A stretch of 64,000 nucleotides of DNA from Gonocerus acuteangulatus (lineage: Eukaryota > Arthropoda > Insecta > Hemiptera > Coreidae). Each line of letters starts with the position of its first letter. Position 1 is the first letter of the stretch. Location of the stretch: the NCBI GenBank assembly GCA_946811695.1, contig OX328130.1, positions 77,231,599 through 77,295,598 on the forward strand, read 5' to 3'. Below the pieces are notes generated by a model. That model saw nothing but the letters and a program-made list of their open reading frames with translations. It did no database searches and was not told the DNA's origin. Below, in pieces: positions 1 to 10,500 of the stretch. A program made the position numbers and the translations under genes.

Positions 1-1021
1 TATTTTGGTTATGTTTATAATTATCTGTTAAAAGGAATTTATAAATTTGTTTTCCCAGGCATGAGAGGGAGGGGGAATGTTCTGGTTTAAGGAGGGGTAA
101 TACTACCTTGTAACTTTTTTTTTTTTTTATGGGTTAAATTATTCCTTAACTAATCGAAAATGAGTGTGTTTATGTGAAAAAAAAATTTGTTAAATGGGCA
201 AAAAATACGATTTTCGGAGTAAAGTCCCGATGCGGAGTGAAAGTGATGCTGATTTGAAAATAATTTTTTGAGCGAGCTTCGATTGATCCCTTTTTAATAG
301 TTAAGTTTTTTTTTGGTCCTCCTTCAATACATTTCAAAATTAAAACCATTTTTTTTTTATTATCTTTATTACAAGAAAGTATTAAAAAAAATTAAACAGG
401 AAAAATATGAACATTTCAGAACATTAAACCTTAAAGTCGTTTTCTAAAAACTATGTTTTTCAAATCGGGCGATGCTCTGGCATCTTCAATTTTTGCCCGA
501 TCAACTTCAAATTTCAACTGCAGCTTCCTAATGATATTTGATAGTAAAGTACGTAGGATTTTTACGATTCATTCCTGCACATGGCAGTCCTAAAGATTAA
601 GCTCTTTATAGCTTCTTCTTACAGATCATGTACTAGACTAATGCAGGACTTGCAACTCCATCCACGTTTAGTACGAGCTGGAATGCCTAGTCCTGCTACA
701 CTTAGGCCCTCCAGGTTGGGGGAACAAGCACACTGACACACACAGTACACAATGTTCAGCACACTACATACACCCCACACATACAGACAAAGGACATCTA
801 CAATACACACCCTAGGAGCACCTTTCCTAGGAGGACATACACCCAAGCCAAGGTGGAGAGTGCTCGAGCCAGGGCTGGATGGCAGTAGGTGTCTAAATAT
901 TTCTGTCTTTATCGACCTCCTTGGGGCACCAGGCGACCCCCCATTGCATTGTAGCCCGCTGCAGGGAGAGGGGGTAGTACCTGTAGTGTAATTTTACCAC
1001 CCCCATACTCGTGGGAATCAT

Positions 1022-2047
1022 ATGAATCCTAATAAACAAAATAAAAATAAAAACAAACCCTTAGAGGAAATTTCGCTCAACGAGGATTCTTGCGAATCAC
1101 TCGAGAGCAAAACGTCTGAAACCAGCCAGTCAGTCATAGAACTGATGGCAAGCCTAGATCTAGTTATGAGCAACACAAAGGAGCATGAGGTGGAAACATC
1201 CGCTCCCGATGTTGCAGGTGCTAGTGGAGCGATGCAGATGCCTAGTAGCATCCCCTCCAATGAAGCCATCTCGGAAAATAGACTTCCTAAGGATGTGTGG
1301 GACAAAATGACTCACCGCCAAAGGAGGAATTACGCGAAAAGGGAGAAGAAAGAGACACAGGAGTTGTCCGCTAACCCAAAGGAAACAGCCAAGAGGCCAA
1401 GAGAGGCCACTAGCAATACCAACTCACCCAACCAGGGAAACAGGAAAAGACCCAGGCTTTCCAACAGTCAGGGCAGACTACAATACAGCCTGGCGGCCTG
1501 CCACAGCAAGGTTGCCATAATAAAGGAGGCCTACCCTGAAGAATTTTTAACCTCAAAAGAAGCCAACCTGATACTGATCAGTATACAGGATGGATTGATG
1601 GAGAGGAGTGAAAGTGAAGCGCACCTAAACTTCTGCGGAAGGGTACTGAAAGAAGGCGCACTAATCGTAAGCTGCGAGGATGAGGCAACCAACAAATGGC
1701 TCACCTCCTGGATAGAAAAGTGCACGCCATGGGAAGGGTCGGCGCTCAAGACGTGCGATCCAAAGGAGCTGGAATTCTTCCAGAAGATTGCTGCCTTTTT
1801 CCCTGCGCCCTGCAGAGATACCCCCCTTTTTCTGGAGATTGTGAAGAAACAAAATATAGGGATCAAAACTTCAAAATGGAGGATCCTAGGTCAAAAGGAT
1901 TATCCCACCAGACGATTTGTTGTGGCTTCAATCCCGAATTCACAATTCCTGACCCTCCAGGAGAGGAACCTTCGAATCCGCCATGGCTGCGACATCGTGG
2001 TAGCCAAGAGGGTGGAAGGGACCAGGGGGGAGTTCAACGGCCGTTGA
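1022..2047 (+). CDS. LINE ORF1 protein (DUF4780-like, gag-like)
   Basis: This 341-residue ORF begins MNPNKQNKNK and is intact. The N-terminal ~150 residues are low-complexity, acidic then basic (lysine/arginine-rich around 98-150), as expected of an RNA-binding tail. The C-terminal half contains TCDPKELEFFQKIAAFFP, followed by a WRILGQ segment and a final FLTLQERNLRIRHGCDIVV. This resembles the DUF4780 domain found in ORF1 proteins of arthropod I-group LINEs. Known ORF1 proteins of such elements coat the RNA and act as chaperones. The ORF ends 314 bp before ORF2, in a G-rich tract that may hide a frameshift, so the original protein could have been longer. The family assignment is from memory of the motif. 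Confidence 0.7.
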   Translation: MNPNKQNKNKNKPLEEISLNEDSCESLESKTSETSQSVIELMASLDLVMSNTKEHEVETSAPDVAGASGAMQMPSSIPSNEAISENRLPKDVWDKMTHRQRRNYAKREKKETQELSANPKETAKRPREATSNTNSPNQGNRKRPRLSNSQGRLQYSLAACHSKVAIIKEAYPEEFLTSKEANLILISIQDGLMERSESEAHLNFCGRVLKEGALIVSCEDEATNKWLTSWIEKCTPWEGSALKTCDPKELEFFQKIAAFFPAPCRDTPLFLEIVKKQNIGIKTSKWRILGQKDYPTRRFVVASIPNSQFLTLQERNLRIRHGCDIVVAKRVEGTRGEFNGR

Positions 2048-2361
2048 CCGGCTGGGAGATGCGGGAGGGGCGCCTCCTGCCGGTCCGTCTGGCGATGGGC
2101 CTGTGGTACCCGTGTCCACCCCCCGAAGCGTGGATGAGAATCCGGCTCTGGGGGGCGGGGGTGGGGCCGTGGGTGACCCTGTGGCACCCGCGCCTAGTCC
2201 CCTGAGTGTGGATCCTGAGGATCCGGCTCGGGGGGATGGGGGCGGGGCCGTGGGTGGTCTGGCGGGGTCGGTTGGGGGTGTAGCTCCATTGCTTCGCAGG
2301 GTGGCCCTGGTGGAGTCGGGGATTCCCCGGCTCTGGCACGGGACGCTGGTCGGCAACGACA
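2048..2361 (+). other. GC-rich spacer between LINE ORF1 and ORF2
   Basis: This 314-bp stretch has repeated GGGG runs around 2150-2270 and two related sub-blocks (GATGAGAATCCGGCTC and GATCCTGAGGATCCGGCTC). It stays open in frame 3 (2103-2438), reading as Gly/Pro/Asp-rich protein. It could be a frameshifted C-terminal extension of ORF1 or a non-coding linker. Confidence 0.5.
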
Positions 2362-5300
2362 ATGATCTCCGTGCTGCAGATCAACCTACATCACTGCAGG
2401 ACGGCAACCAGTTCGCTCCTCCAGTATGTGGTGAGTAAAAACATTGATATCATTTTAATCCAGGAACCCTGGATACATAAAAAGCAGATTGCAGGCCTTA
2501 AGACAGCTGGATTTCAGCTGCTCAGTCACCCGTGTGATGATGCGCGGGCCTGCATTCTGCTTAACAATAAACTTGACAGTTTTCCTTTATGGTCTCTCTG
2601 TTCTAGGGACTCTGCAGCAGTAAGGATACCTTTTGGGACGGGGATCATCCTTGGCTCCATCTATCTCCCAGGTGACGAGCCGACGGTGACCCCCGGACTT
2701 GAAACCATGGTGCAATACCTTAAATGTCACCATCTTGGTGGCATCATAGGTATGGACGCCAACCCACATAACCTGATATGGGGGAGCTCCAACACCAACA
2801 GCAGAGGTGAGACATTGCTTGATTATTTTCTTGTTAATAATATAGAAATTAATAACATAGGTAATAAGCCCACTTTTGAGAATGCTATTAGACAAGAAGT
2901 TCTTGACATAACAATAACTATTGATGACAAAAATCTCCTCAACACCCATAACTGGCATGTTGTAGATGAATTTACAGGCTCTGACCATAAGTATATTAGG
3001 TTTGACCTAGAGTACCAAAAACCAGTACTTCTCAGTTATAGAAACCCCAAGGGGACAGACTGGCAAGGCTATACGGTCTCTCTGAGTGAAAAACTACAGT
3101 GTTGTCCAAGCCACGCAAGTCATCCTCTTGAAGTTGAGCTTCTTAACTGTGAATACACAAAGGCCATAACCACGGCCTTTGAGGAGAATTGTAAACTCAC
3201 CACCAAGAGAACGCCTAGAGCTGTTCCATGGTGGAATTCCACACTAGACGCAATGAGGAAGAGAACTAGGAAACTCTTCAACAAAGCAAAGAGAACTGGA
3301 TCGTGGGACCTATACAAAAGGTCCCTAACAGAATATAACAATACTCTTAGGAAAACCAAAAGGGATACCTGGAGGAACTTCTGTGAAGAAATTAATGATA
3401 TCACCACGAGCTGCAGGTTAAGCAAAGTCATATCAAAGTCGAACTGCAACGGCATGATTGGCGATATGACAGGTCCTAATGGAAGGACAACGAAGGAAAG
3501 AGAGTCCCTTCGGCTCCTTCTGGATACTCACTTCCCAAACAACGAGGAAGGCCTAACACACAGTCAACTCACTACAGAGATTAGACAACCTTTGAGAGCC
3601 CCAGACTGGACTCTAGCTAAAGAACTGGTAACAGCTGAATCAGTGAGATGGGCCATTAGGTCCTTTCATCGCTACAAGTCACCAGGAATGGACAATATTT
3701 ACCCTTGCCTTTTACAAAAAGGCCTGGGCAGTTTGCTCTCTAGGATTGTTAACCTACTGAGAGGAAGTCTTGCCTACGGTTACATACCAACGAATTGGAG
3801 AGAAGTACGGGTTGTGTTTATACCAAAGCAAAGTAAGAACCACCACGATCACCCTAAAGCTTATAGACCAATATGCCTGACATCTTTCCTAATGAAGACA
3901 CTAGAGAAGTTGGTGGACAGACACATAAGGGATAATATACTTAGGCATGTACCACTAGAAACAACGCAGTATGCCTATCAATCTGGCAAATCATGCGAAA
4001 GTGAGCTGCACTGTCTAGTACAGAAAGTAGAAGAATCTATCAATAATAAGGAAATTGCTCTTGGAGCATTTCTAGACATTGAGGGAGCTTTCGACAATAC
4101 CCCACTAAACACAATAGCAGAAGCTATGGGGAGTTTTAACATCGATCTTAGCACAACCAGGTGGACACTGGCAATGCTGAGTGAAAGAACAATTTGTGCC
4201 AACCTGGGGAAGGCTAACATACGTGTCAAGGCTACAAGGGGATGTCCACAAGGAGGGGTTTTATCACCACTGCTGTGGTGCCTGGTAGTCAATTCCATTA
4301 TCAAGGAGCTAAATAATGCAGGCTTCTATACACAGGGCTATGCAGATGACCTTGCCATTCTAATTAGAGGCACTGTACCCACGGTGATAACGGACCTTAT
4401 GAACGAAGCACTTAAACGAGTCACAAGGTGGTGCTCTAGGTCAGGACTCAGCATTAATGCACGTAAGACGGTCATAGTCCCTTTTACAAAAAAGCGACGA
4501 CTGGTATACGGAACCCTAAGAATTCAAGAGAATATTATTCCTCTGAGCAATTCGGTGAAGTACTTAGGGGTACTATTGGACAAGAAACTAACATGGAAAA
4601 TACACCTGGAACATGTAAGGAACAAGGCCACGTTTGCTCTGTGGACATGTAAGAGGCTGTGTGGTAGAACCTGGGGTCCCAAACCACACATTGCCAGATG
4701 GCTATACTTGAATGTAATCAGGCCAATTGTTGCCTATGGTGCATTAGTTTGGTGGCACCGATTGGACACCAAACATATGAAAGCCATGGTAAATAAAATA
4801 CAAAGACAAGGATGCCTCCTTATAGGTGGAGCAATGAGATCAACGCCCACTCTCGCCCTGGAAGCACTCCTGGATATACCACCGTTACATTTGCATGTAG
4901 CAAGAATGGCCATGACTACAGCTCATAGGCTGACCTCGCAAAATGTGATTAGAGCACCTCAGGCGCAGGGACATTCAAGAATCTTTAGGATTATTGAAAG
5001 TATCCCGGAATTGGGTATTCCGTCGGATGCAATCATCCCTGAATATGGTTTCAAAAGAAGCTTCAGAGTCAACACTGGAGTGGAGCGGAAATCTCTGGTG
5101 CCCACACCGGTTACATACCCAATGGATTCAACGTCTACACAGATGGATCGAAGACCTCAGAGGGGTCTGGCTCAGGAATATGGTACGGGGGTGCCAAGGG
5201 GTGGGGCACCCACATTGCCTTAGGAAGAGAGCCATCCGTCTTCCAGGCTGAGGTATATGCAATCCTTGCTGCCGCAATTCAGCTGAGAGGAACACAACAC

Positions 5301-5713
5301 AGCCAGAAAAGGATTAATATTCTAACGGATAGCCTGGCTGCTTGTAAAGCTTTAAACAACCCAATGACTAAATCTAAACTGGTCAGGGAATGTAGAATGG
5401 AACTAAATGAATTGGCCAAGAACAGAAACTGTGTTGAGATCCACTGGATTCCTGGGCACAGTGGAATCCCTGGCAATGAAAGAGCGGACCTACTTGCAGG
5501 AAGAGGTGCCGCTACTGTACCAATTGGCCCTGCTCCCTTTTGTGGGGCACCACCATCATTATTCAAACGGATAATTCACCATTGGCTGCGTGGGAAGCAG
5601 CAAAACCTTTGGGAGAACCAGACTTTTAGGAGAAACAGAATGGAACTCAGAGAAGCAATTGGAATAATTACGGGACATTGCAAACTGAATAAGCACCTTT
5701 ATAGGATGAAGCT

Positions 5714-5714
<1 letters not shown>
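2362..5714 (+). pseudogene. LINE ORF2: endonuclease, reverse transcriptase, RNase H (frameshifted, truncated)
   Basis: Frame 1 (2362-5223) begins MISVLQINLHHCRTA and carries an APE-type endonuclease. Its marks are QIN near residue 6, IQEPW near 33-38, MDANPHNLIWGS near 131 and GSDHK near 205. The reverse transcriptase follows, with KAYRPICLTSF near 495, FLDIEGAFDN near 567, GCPQGGVLSPLLW near 627 and YADD near 659. RNase H lies in frame 3 from about 5124. VYTDGS, QAEVYAI, LTDSLAA and GNERAD supply all four acidic catalytic residues, so a frameshift must lie between about 5040 and 5124. After RNase H, the basic WLRGKQQNLWENQTF segment leads into the T run, and the usual C-terminal Cys/His region is missing. 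This copy is dead, although its catalytic motifs are well kept. Confidence 0.85.

Positions 5715-5760
<46 letters not shown>
5715..5760. repeat. Homopolymer T(46) at the LINE 3' break
   Basis: An unbroken T run joins the truncated LINE to the right part of the TTAA element. It is probably the tail of a minus-strand insertion, or the scar of the event that removed the LINE 3' end. Confidence 0.9.
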
Positions 5761-5764
<4 letters not shown>

Positions 5765-5907
5765 ATTTAAACTTATTTTTTTTTGGATACTTTAACATCC
5801 GATATAAAACGTTTGATATAAAGAATTGAAAAATATTGATTTCTTTGTTATTTATAAATTGAAGAAAATGACGGATTTTGATCGCACAAGGTAGTATTAT
5901 CCCTTAA

Positions 5908-6767
5908 TAGTTTGTTTTTTCATACACATTCTGAGCTGGACACATTTTAGAGATATCATTCCACAACTCTTTCTCGCATTAAAAAAAAAACAAAAAAAAA
6001 CACTAATAATACTCGGAGAGAAAGTAATACTTGTACATTATCACATGAATAAAGCCAATATTAATATGGAATGAAATATTGATTTAACAAAGAATGAACT
6101 GAGTCGCACTGTATTGTGTTCATACTAAGCCCTGAGTCAACGCTACTCACGATAGCAGCTGTAATCAGATCACATTCTTAAATTCACACCATTCAAGGAT
6201 TTTATTCCTTTTAGTTTTAATAATATATTGTAAACGATTGTTCTTACAAATCTAATATCTGTATTTCGAATAACAATATTTTTAATTTTAAAATCTTTAA
6301 AGAATATATTAAAATAATTGAGACAATTTTGAGGAAGCAGAATTGGGTTCTTGCCAATAAAAAAAATATTCTCTAGCAAAAAATCTTAAGCAGAATATTA
6401 TTTCTCTTTTTTAATATTTTCATTAGTTTTAGTATTATTTTTTGCTTTACGTTAAAAGCTGATTTTTTCACATTTCTCCTTAAATTGAATGACGGAATAC
6501 TACTTAGAGTTGTGTAATATTAACTTTTGAGCTTCATAGACTAAAAAAAATACCTCAAGGCCTCTTTAATATTTTTAAAATAATAAATAATTTTAAAACA
6601 TTTTGATGATAATAGTAGGAAGGACAGCTGACCAGTAAAGATGCAGGAGATAATAACAAAGTTCAAGAAAACAAAGCACTACAACAGAACAAATGGTTAG
6701 TTTCTTGCACCCCTCATTAATACAAATAAAAAAAATAAATAAATAATGAATTAAAAAATGTATTACA
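5908..6767. other. AT-rich intergenic DNA, nothing recognised
   Basis: No convincing ORF, splice pattern or repeat end was seen. The 69-codon ORF at 6170-6379 is low-complexity AT-rich sequence and was not accepted as a gene. Confidence 0.5.
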
Positions 6768-6849
6768 TGGAGAGGAGATTGTTGACTGTTGGTGATACGG
6801 TTCGGTCGTGGAGAGGAGATTGTTGACTGTTGGTGATACGGTTCGGTCG
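6768..6849. repeat. Two exact tandem copies of a 41-bp unit
   Basis: The unit runs from TGGAGAGGAGATTG to GGTTCGGTCG and is repeated perfectly at 6768-6808 and 6809-6849. Its last ~20 bases form the left terminus of the adjacent foldback element, so the element's end was duplicated. Confidence 0.9.
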
Positions 6850-7103
6850 TGGTATCTTAATAAAACTACATTTTTAATAAGAAAATGAGTTTTACATAAA
6901 GCCAACGCTTCGGCCTCAACTTGAAACCTTCATCAGGGCGATGAGAAAAAGGAGAACTACGCTTCACGTATGTGCATCATTTCTCAGATGAATCGGTCTC
7001 CATCTTCTCATCGGCCTGAATTTGAAGCCAAACGTTGGCAAAATACAACTAATTTTCTTATAAAAAATATAGTTTTATTAAGAAACCATGACCAAAACCT
7101 GAC
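6795..7103. mobile_element. Foldback element, Penelope-like terminal repeat type
   Basis: The left end (GGTTCGGTCGTGGTATCTTAAT...) matches the reverse complement of the right end (...ATTAAGAAACCATGACC) over about 50 bp with few mismatches. The left arm carries a hammerhead-like core on the minus strand. The right arm has a shortened, damaged version near 7010-7040. No ORF is present. Confidence 0.6.
6908..6936 (-). ncRNA. Hammerhead-ribozyme-like core (degenerate)
   Basis: The minus strand reads CTGATGA, then a GC/GU-paired stem (GGTTTCA-AGT-TGAGGCC), then GAAG where GAAA is expected. The last core base is changed, so activity is doubtful. The layout matches the copies at 12.7 kb. Confidence 0.5.
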
Positions 7104-7202
7104 AAATCCTACTTTTGTAAAAATGTATTATTATTATTTTGCCTTAATATTTTATCTGCTCCTTATAATTCTAAGGAGGTTATCTAATAATTACCTTTTT
7201 TT

Positions 7203-7580
7203 TTATTTTCTTTTTTTTTTGATAAGAGGTTTAAATAATATTTTTCTAAAGGAAAAATTTAATTTAAGAGATGACTCACTGTCTCCAGGTTTTGTCCTCT
7301 GTTTAGGGGGCAATTTCTGCGGAGTAGACGGTATATTTCTCTTCAGACCTCTCCTCGGCCTGCGTCTCGTTCTTCTTCGTCTTCTTCTCGATGAGCCGAT
7401 CGGACCAATAGCTTCGACTACTACACCGGCACATTCGAGTATGTGTATGTGAAGTTCTGCCTGATTGGAAAATCCACTTCGAGAACATTTTGTACAAGTA
7501 ATGCTCGTAAGAGCTGGAGGAGATGGCGGAGTCGGACCTTTGAAGGGGACAGGAACTTCTGTAATCAACCTCTTGTAAAT
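7203..7580 (-). CDS. Zinc-finger gene, last coding exon
   Basis: The acceptor TTTATTTTGCAG precedes 7580. The exon gives IYKRLITEVPVPFKG..., a finger with ITCTKC and HIHILEC (C2HC), then an Arg-rich run (RRRRRRTRRRPRR) that could be a nuclear localisation signal. The frame stays open to a stop at 7203-7205. A GTGAGT donor-like site at 7274-7279 leaves open a further exon, so the last ~25 residues are uncertain. Confidence 0.65.
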   Translation of the reverse strand: MYKRLITEVPVPFKGPTPPSPPALTSITCTKCSRSGFSNQAELHIHILECAGVVVEAIGPIGSSRRRRRRTRRRPRRGLKRNIPSTPQKLPPKQRTKPGDSESSLKLNFSFRKILFKPLIKKKRK

Positions 7581-10500
7581 CTGCAAAATAAACATATTTT
7601 AAAAAAATCAATTAAAAATTGAATTAGTTTGTTTTAAGTATTAATAGTGAAGTTGACTCCTAGCAATTTTTACTTAATTTTGATTAATTAAATTAGCTAA
7701 TTATAATATACTTTATCAATTAAAAAGGAAAGTTTTAAAATATGCTAAATAACGTACCGTTTTTGAAAGAGAAGTTTGGTCTCCTATCAACTCGTGCTGA
7801 GGACAATGTACCCTCGGATGGTTCAAGTACTTGTGGTCTTCCATCGTCCAAAGGCAAGGAGACTCCCAACGACAAGCGGAGCAGACGTACATCCTTTCAC
7901 GGACCCACTCGCCACTAAGAGAGACTAGCTCTTGGTTCTCATCACCGTTATCTAGTTTTTCAAACCATATTTTTAACTAAATCAAAAAACACATTATTTA
8001 TCAAAATATTAACTTAATTAATTGTTAACACTCTTCACTGATGGAGAAATGATTAATAATAAAAAAAAAAAAAGAATGGCTTGGAAGAAAGTGGACAACA
8101 GAATTTAGAAATTTATCTATTAAAAATAATTGGGGGAGGGGAGATCTACTTCAAGACGAAAAAAGAAAGAGTAGAATTTGGAAAATGATTATTAGATATA
8201 TTTGTTAAACTGATGGAAAAAGAATAAAATAAATAAATCTACTCAACTGAAATGCCCACAGAATTCCCCAGGAGAGTACTTGAAAGTAATGTAAAAATTT
8301 ATACGTTTAATACAGAGTATCTTAATCAAATTTATTATAAATAAAAAGTATACTTTGATTACCTTCATTCTTTTCTTGCTTGATTTGTCCGAAGGATTCA
8401 GCGCACTCAGCACTAAGTCTCTCTAAAGCTAATACGGATGGGACGTCGTCCGGAGGGGATTCCTTCATTGGGAGCATGTTCAGTCTCTGGAGGTTTCTTC
8501 GCATAATAAGTTGGGTCGATATATCCAAATACGATGTGTCCTTTATATACGATGTGAGCCCACAACGACCGTCATAGTTCTTTGGAAAGGTGTATTTCTC
8601 CCACGGGGCTTTAGTTCTCGTCGGGGTTTCTGCGCCGTTCTCGTCCATTTGAATTTCCGATGAAGATGGAAAACTTGCAGAGAAATTGAGAAATGTTCTA
8701 GTACTTACATTAGGAGATGGGGCTCCATAATTCTCGTCTTGCTCTGATGCTTCTTCAATATGTAATTTTCCATCGAGATGGTGTAAAAGGTTTTCTCTAA
8801 CATTCCCAGCAACGCGACTGTAAAAAAGAGTTTCGAGGTCGATATTTCTATTACAATTTTTTTCTATCCTCTCAGACAATGGATAAACTTTCTTTTTGAT
8901 TTTTTGGAGTTTAGGTTTTGGTTTTTCCAGTTTCTCGGGAAAACATGTGTGCTCTTTAAACGAACATTCGACTAGGAACTTTCTTTGGCAAGTATCACAA
9001 GAATAATAATCTTTCTCCTGTTTCAGTGAAGAAACTCGTTCCGATAACGAACTTTTCAGTCTATCGTCTTGGTGATGGCGCCATTCTACATGCGATTTGA
9101 GTTCTTCGAGATTTGAAAACCGTTCTTTACAAATTTGGCAGGCAAAGTAAACAGTAGGATGATCATTTAAAAGATGGAGAAAAAGACTCACATTTGTTGG
9201 AAAGCCGTCCCTCTTACAGAAAACACAACAATGCTTTCGGCGAACATATGGATGATTACTCAAAATATGATTTCTCTTTGAATTGCCATTCAAGAAAGTC
9301 TCATTGCAATAAAGACAATGAAACATATCAGGTTTTTCTGAAGGGGGAGGTGGAGAGCGTTTGCAAGCCTTTTTATGTTTTCCAAATTGTTTCCGCCACT
9401 TAAACATAGACGAACAATTCTCACATTTGTAGATCGGATGAGATTTATTATTTTGTTTTGCTAATTCGACAACAGGTGGATGGTCAGTCAAATGCGATCT
9501 CAAGTCATTTTTAGTAAGAAAACATTCCCTACACGTATGACATCGGAATACTAACTTCTCTTCACCCTTTTCGTCGGCTGGTTCAGGATCTATGTTAAAT
9601 GTTTCCATGTCTTTCTCAGAAATATACTTCCTCGATATGTGTAGTCTTAAGTAATGCTTCCGGAGCATATTTGAATGAGTGTAAACTGCTGAACATATAT
9701 CACACGAATACACCAAGTGTTCATTGGGTACATCGAGCCTAAAAAAAGAACCTGTTTTAAAAATGAATGTTCCATCTTGAGAAAGAATGCTTTCTTCTTC
9801 GACAATATCTATGACTGGCTCTAGGAGAGATGCTTCGATTTTGTCTTGTGCTAGCTCTGGTAAAGGTTTAGGAATCAATGTTACATCTTTTGAAATATAA
9901 AGTGTTGTACCGGCAGGAACTGGAAGTATTGGGGAAGGCAACTCTGGTGGAGGTGGTGGTCGTTTCACTGGCGTGAGAATCGCCTCTATTTTCGGTTGAT
10001 GGACTCTTACAGCATTTTTTGCAGGTTTCGATTGCTTCTTAGACGTTTTCTGAGTGGAGAGATTAACTTTAGGCGTCGAACTGAAGGGCGGAGTTTTAGG
10101 ACTAACTTTTGAAACAGAATTAGTCGATTGAATTTGATTTGCTGCCTGAATCGGTGTCTGTGCCTTAGAAGACTGGCTTTGTACTACGCTAGGAGAAGGT
10201 TGTGCTCCTTTAGTAAAAGAGGCTTTTGTCGATTGGTTCTCTTCTGATTCCAGAGTAAGTTGAGAATGTTCTGAAAGAGTATGAGAGAAATTTACTTCAG
10301 GAGTTTGTGGAAGAGTCTGATGGTTTATAAGCGGTTGAATCGAATGGTTTTTCGAGTTCGGAGTTTTTGATATTTGTGAAGTTTGTTTTACTTTCTGTTG
10401 CACTGAAGGAGCCTGCTTTGACGTTAAGTGTTTTGTCGGTACATTACCAGTTTGGAAAACAGGGCTCTTAGGTCTATCGACATCTGATGAAACAGACTTT

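Larger units (their letters stand above)
569..5714 (+). mobile_element. I-group (LOA/R1-like) non-LTR retrotransposon, 3'-truncated
   Basis: This is a two-ORF LINE with a 5' UTR (about 569-1021), a gag-like ORF1, a GC-rich spacer, and an ORF2 holding endonuclease, reverse transcriptase and RNase H. The left boundary is inferred from where similarity to the repeat copy at 47014-48591 stops, after GATTCATT. The body is clearly more GC-rich than the flanking AT-rich DNA. The 3' end breaks off soon after RNase H, at a run of 46 T. That is the wrong polarity for a plus-strand poly(A) tail, so the true 3' end is missing. The presence of RNase H and a DUF4780-like ORF1 favours the I group. The exact clade needs a phylogeny. 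Confidence 0.85.
91..5903. mobile_element. TTAA-flanked non-autonomous DNA transposon (copy 1), split by a LINE
   Basis: The element is bounded by TTAA at 87-90 and 5904-5907. Its ends are imperfect inverted repeats: GGGGTAATACTACCTTGT near 94, and its near reverse complement ACAAGGTAGTATTATCCC ending at 5903. The left part (91-568) and right part (5761-5903) match the ends of the copy at 47014-48591, so one element was split by the LINE at 569-5714. About 240 bp present in the other copy between these parts is missing here. TTAA duplication is the hallmark of piggyBac-type transposition. No transposase is seen, so this is a MITE-like derivative. Confidence 0.7.

Noticed and set aside
1696..2205. 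Overlapping 169-codon ORF in LINE ORF1
   Set aside because: It is a shadow of ORF1 and the GC-rich spacer in another frame.
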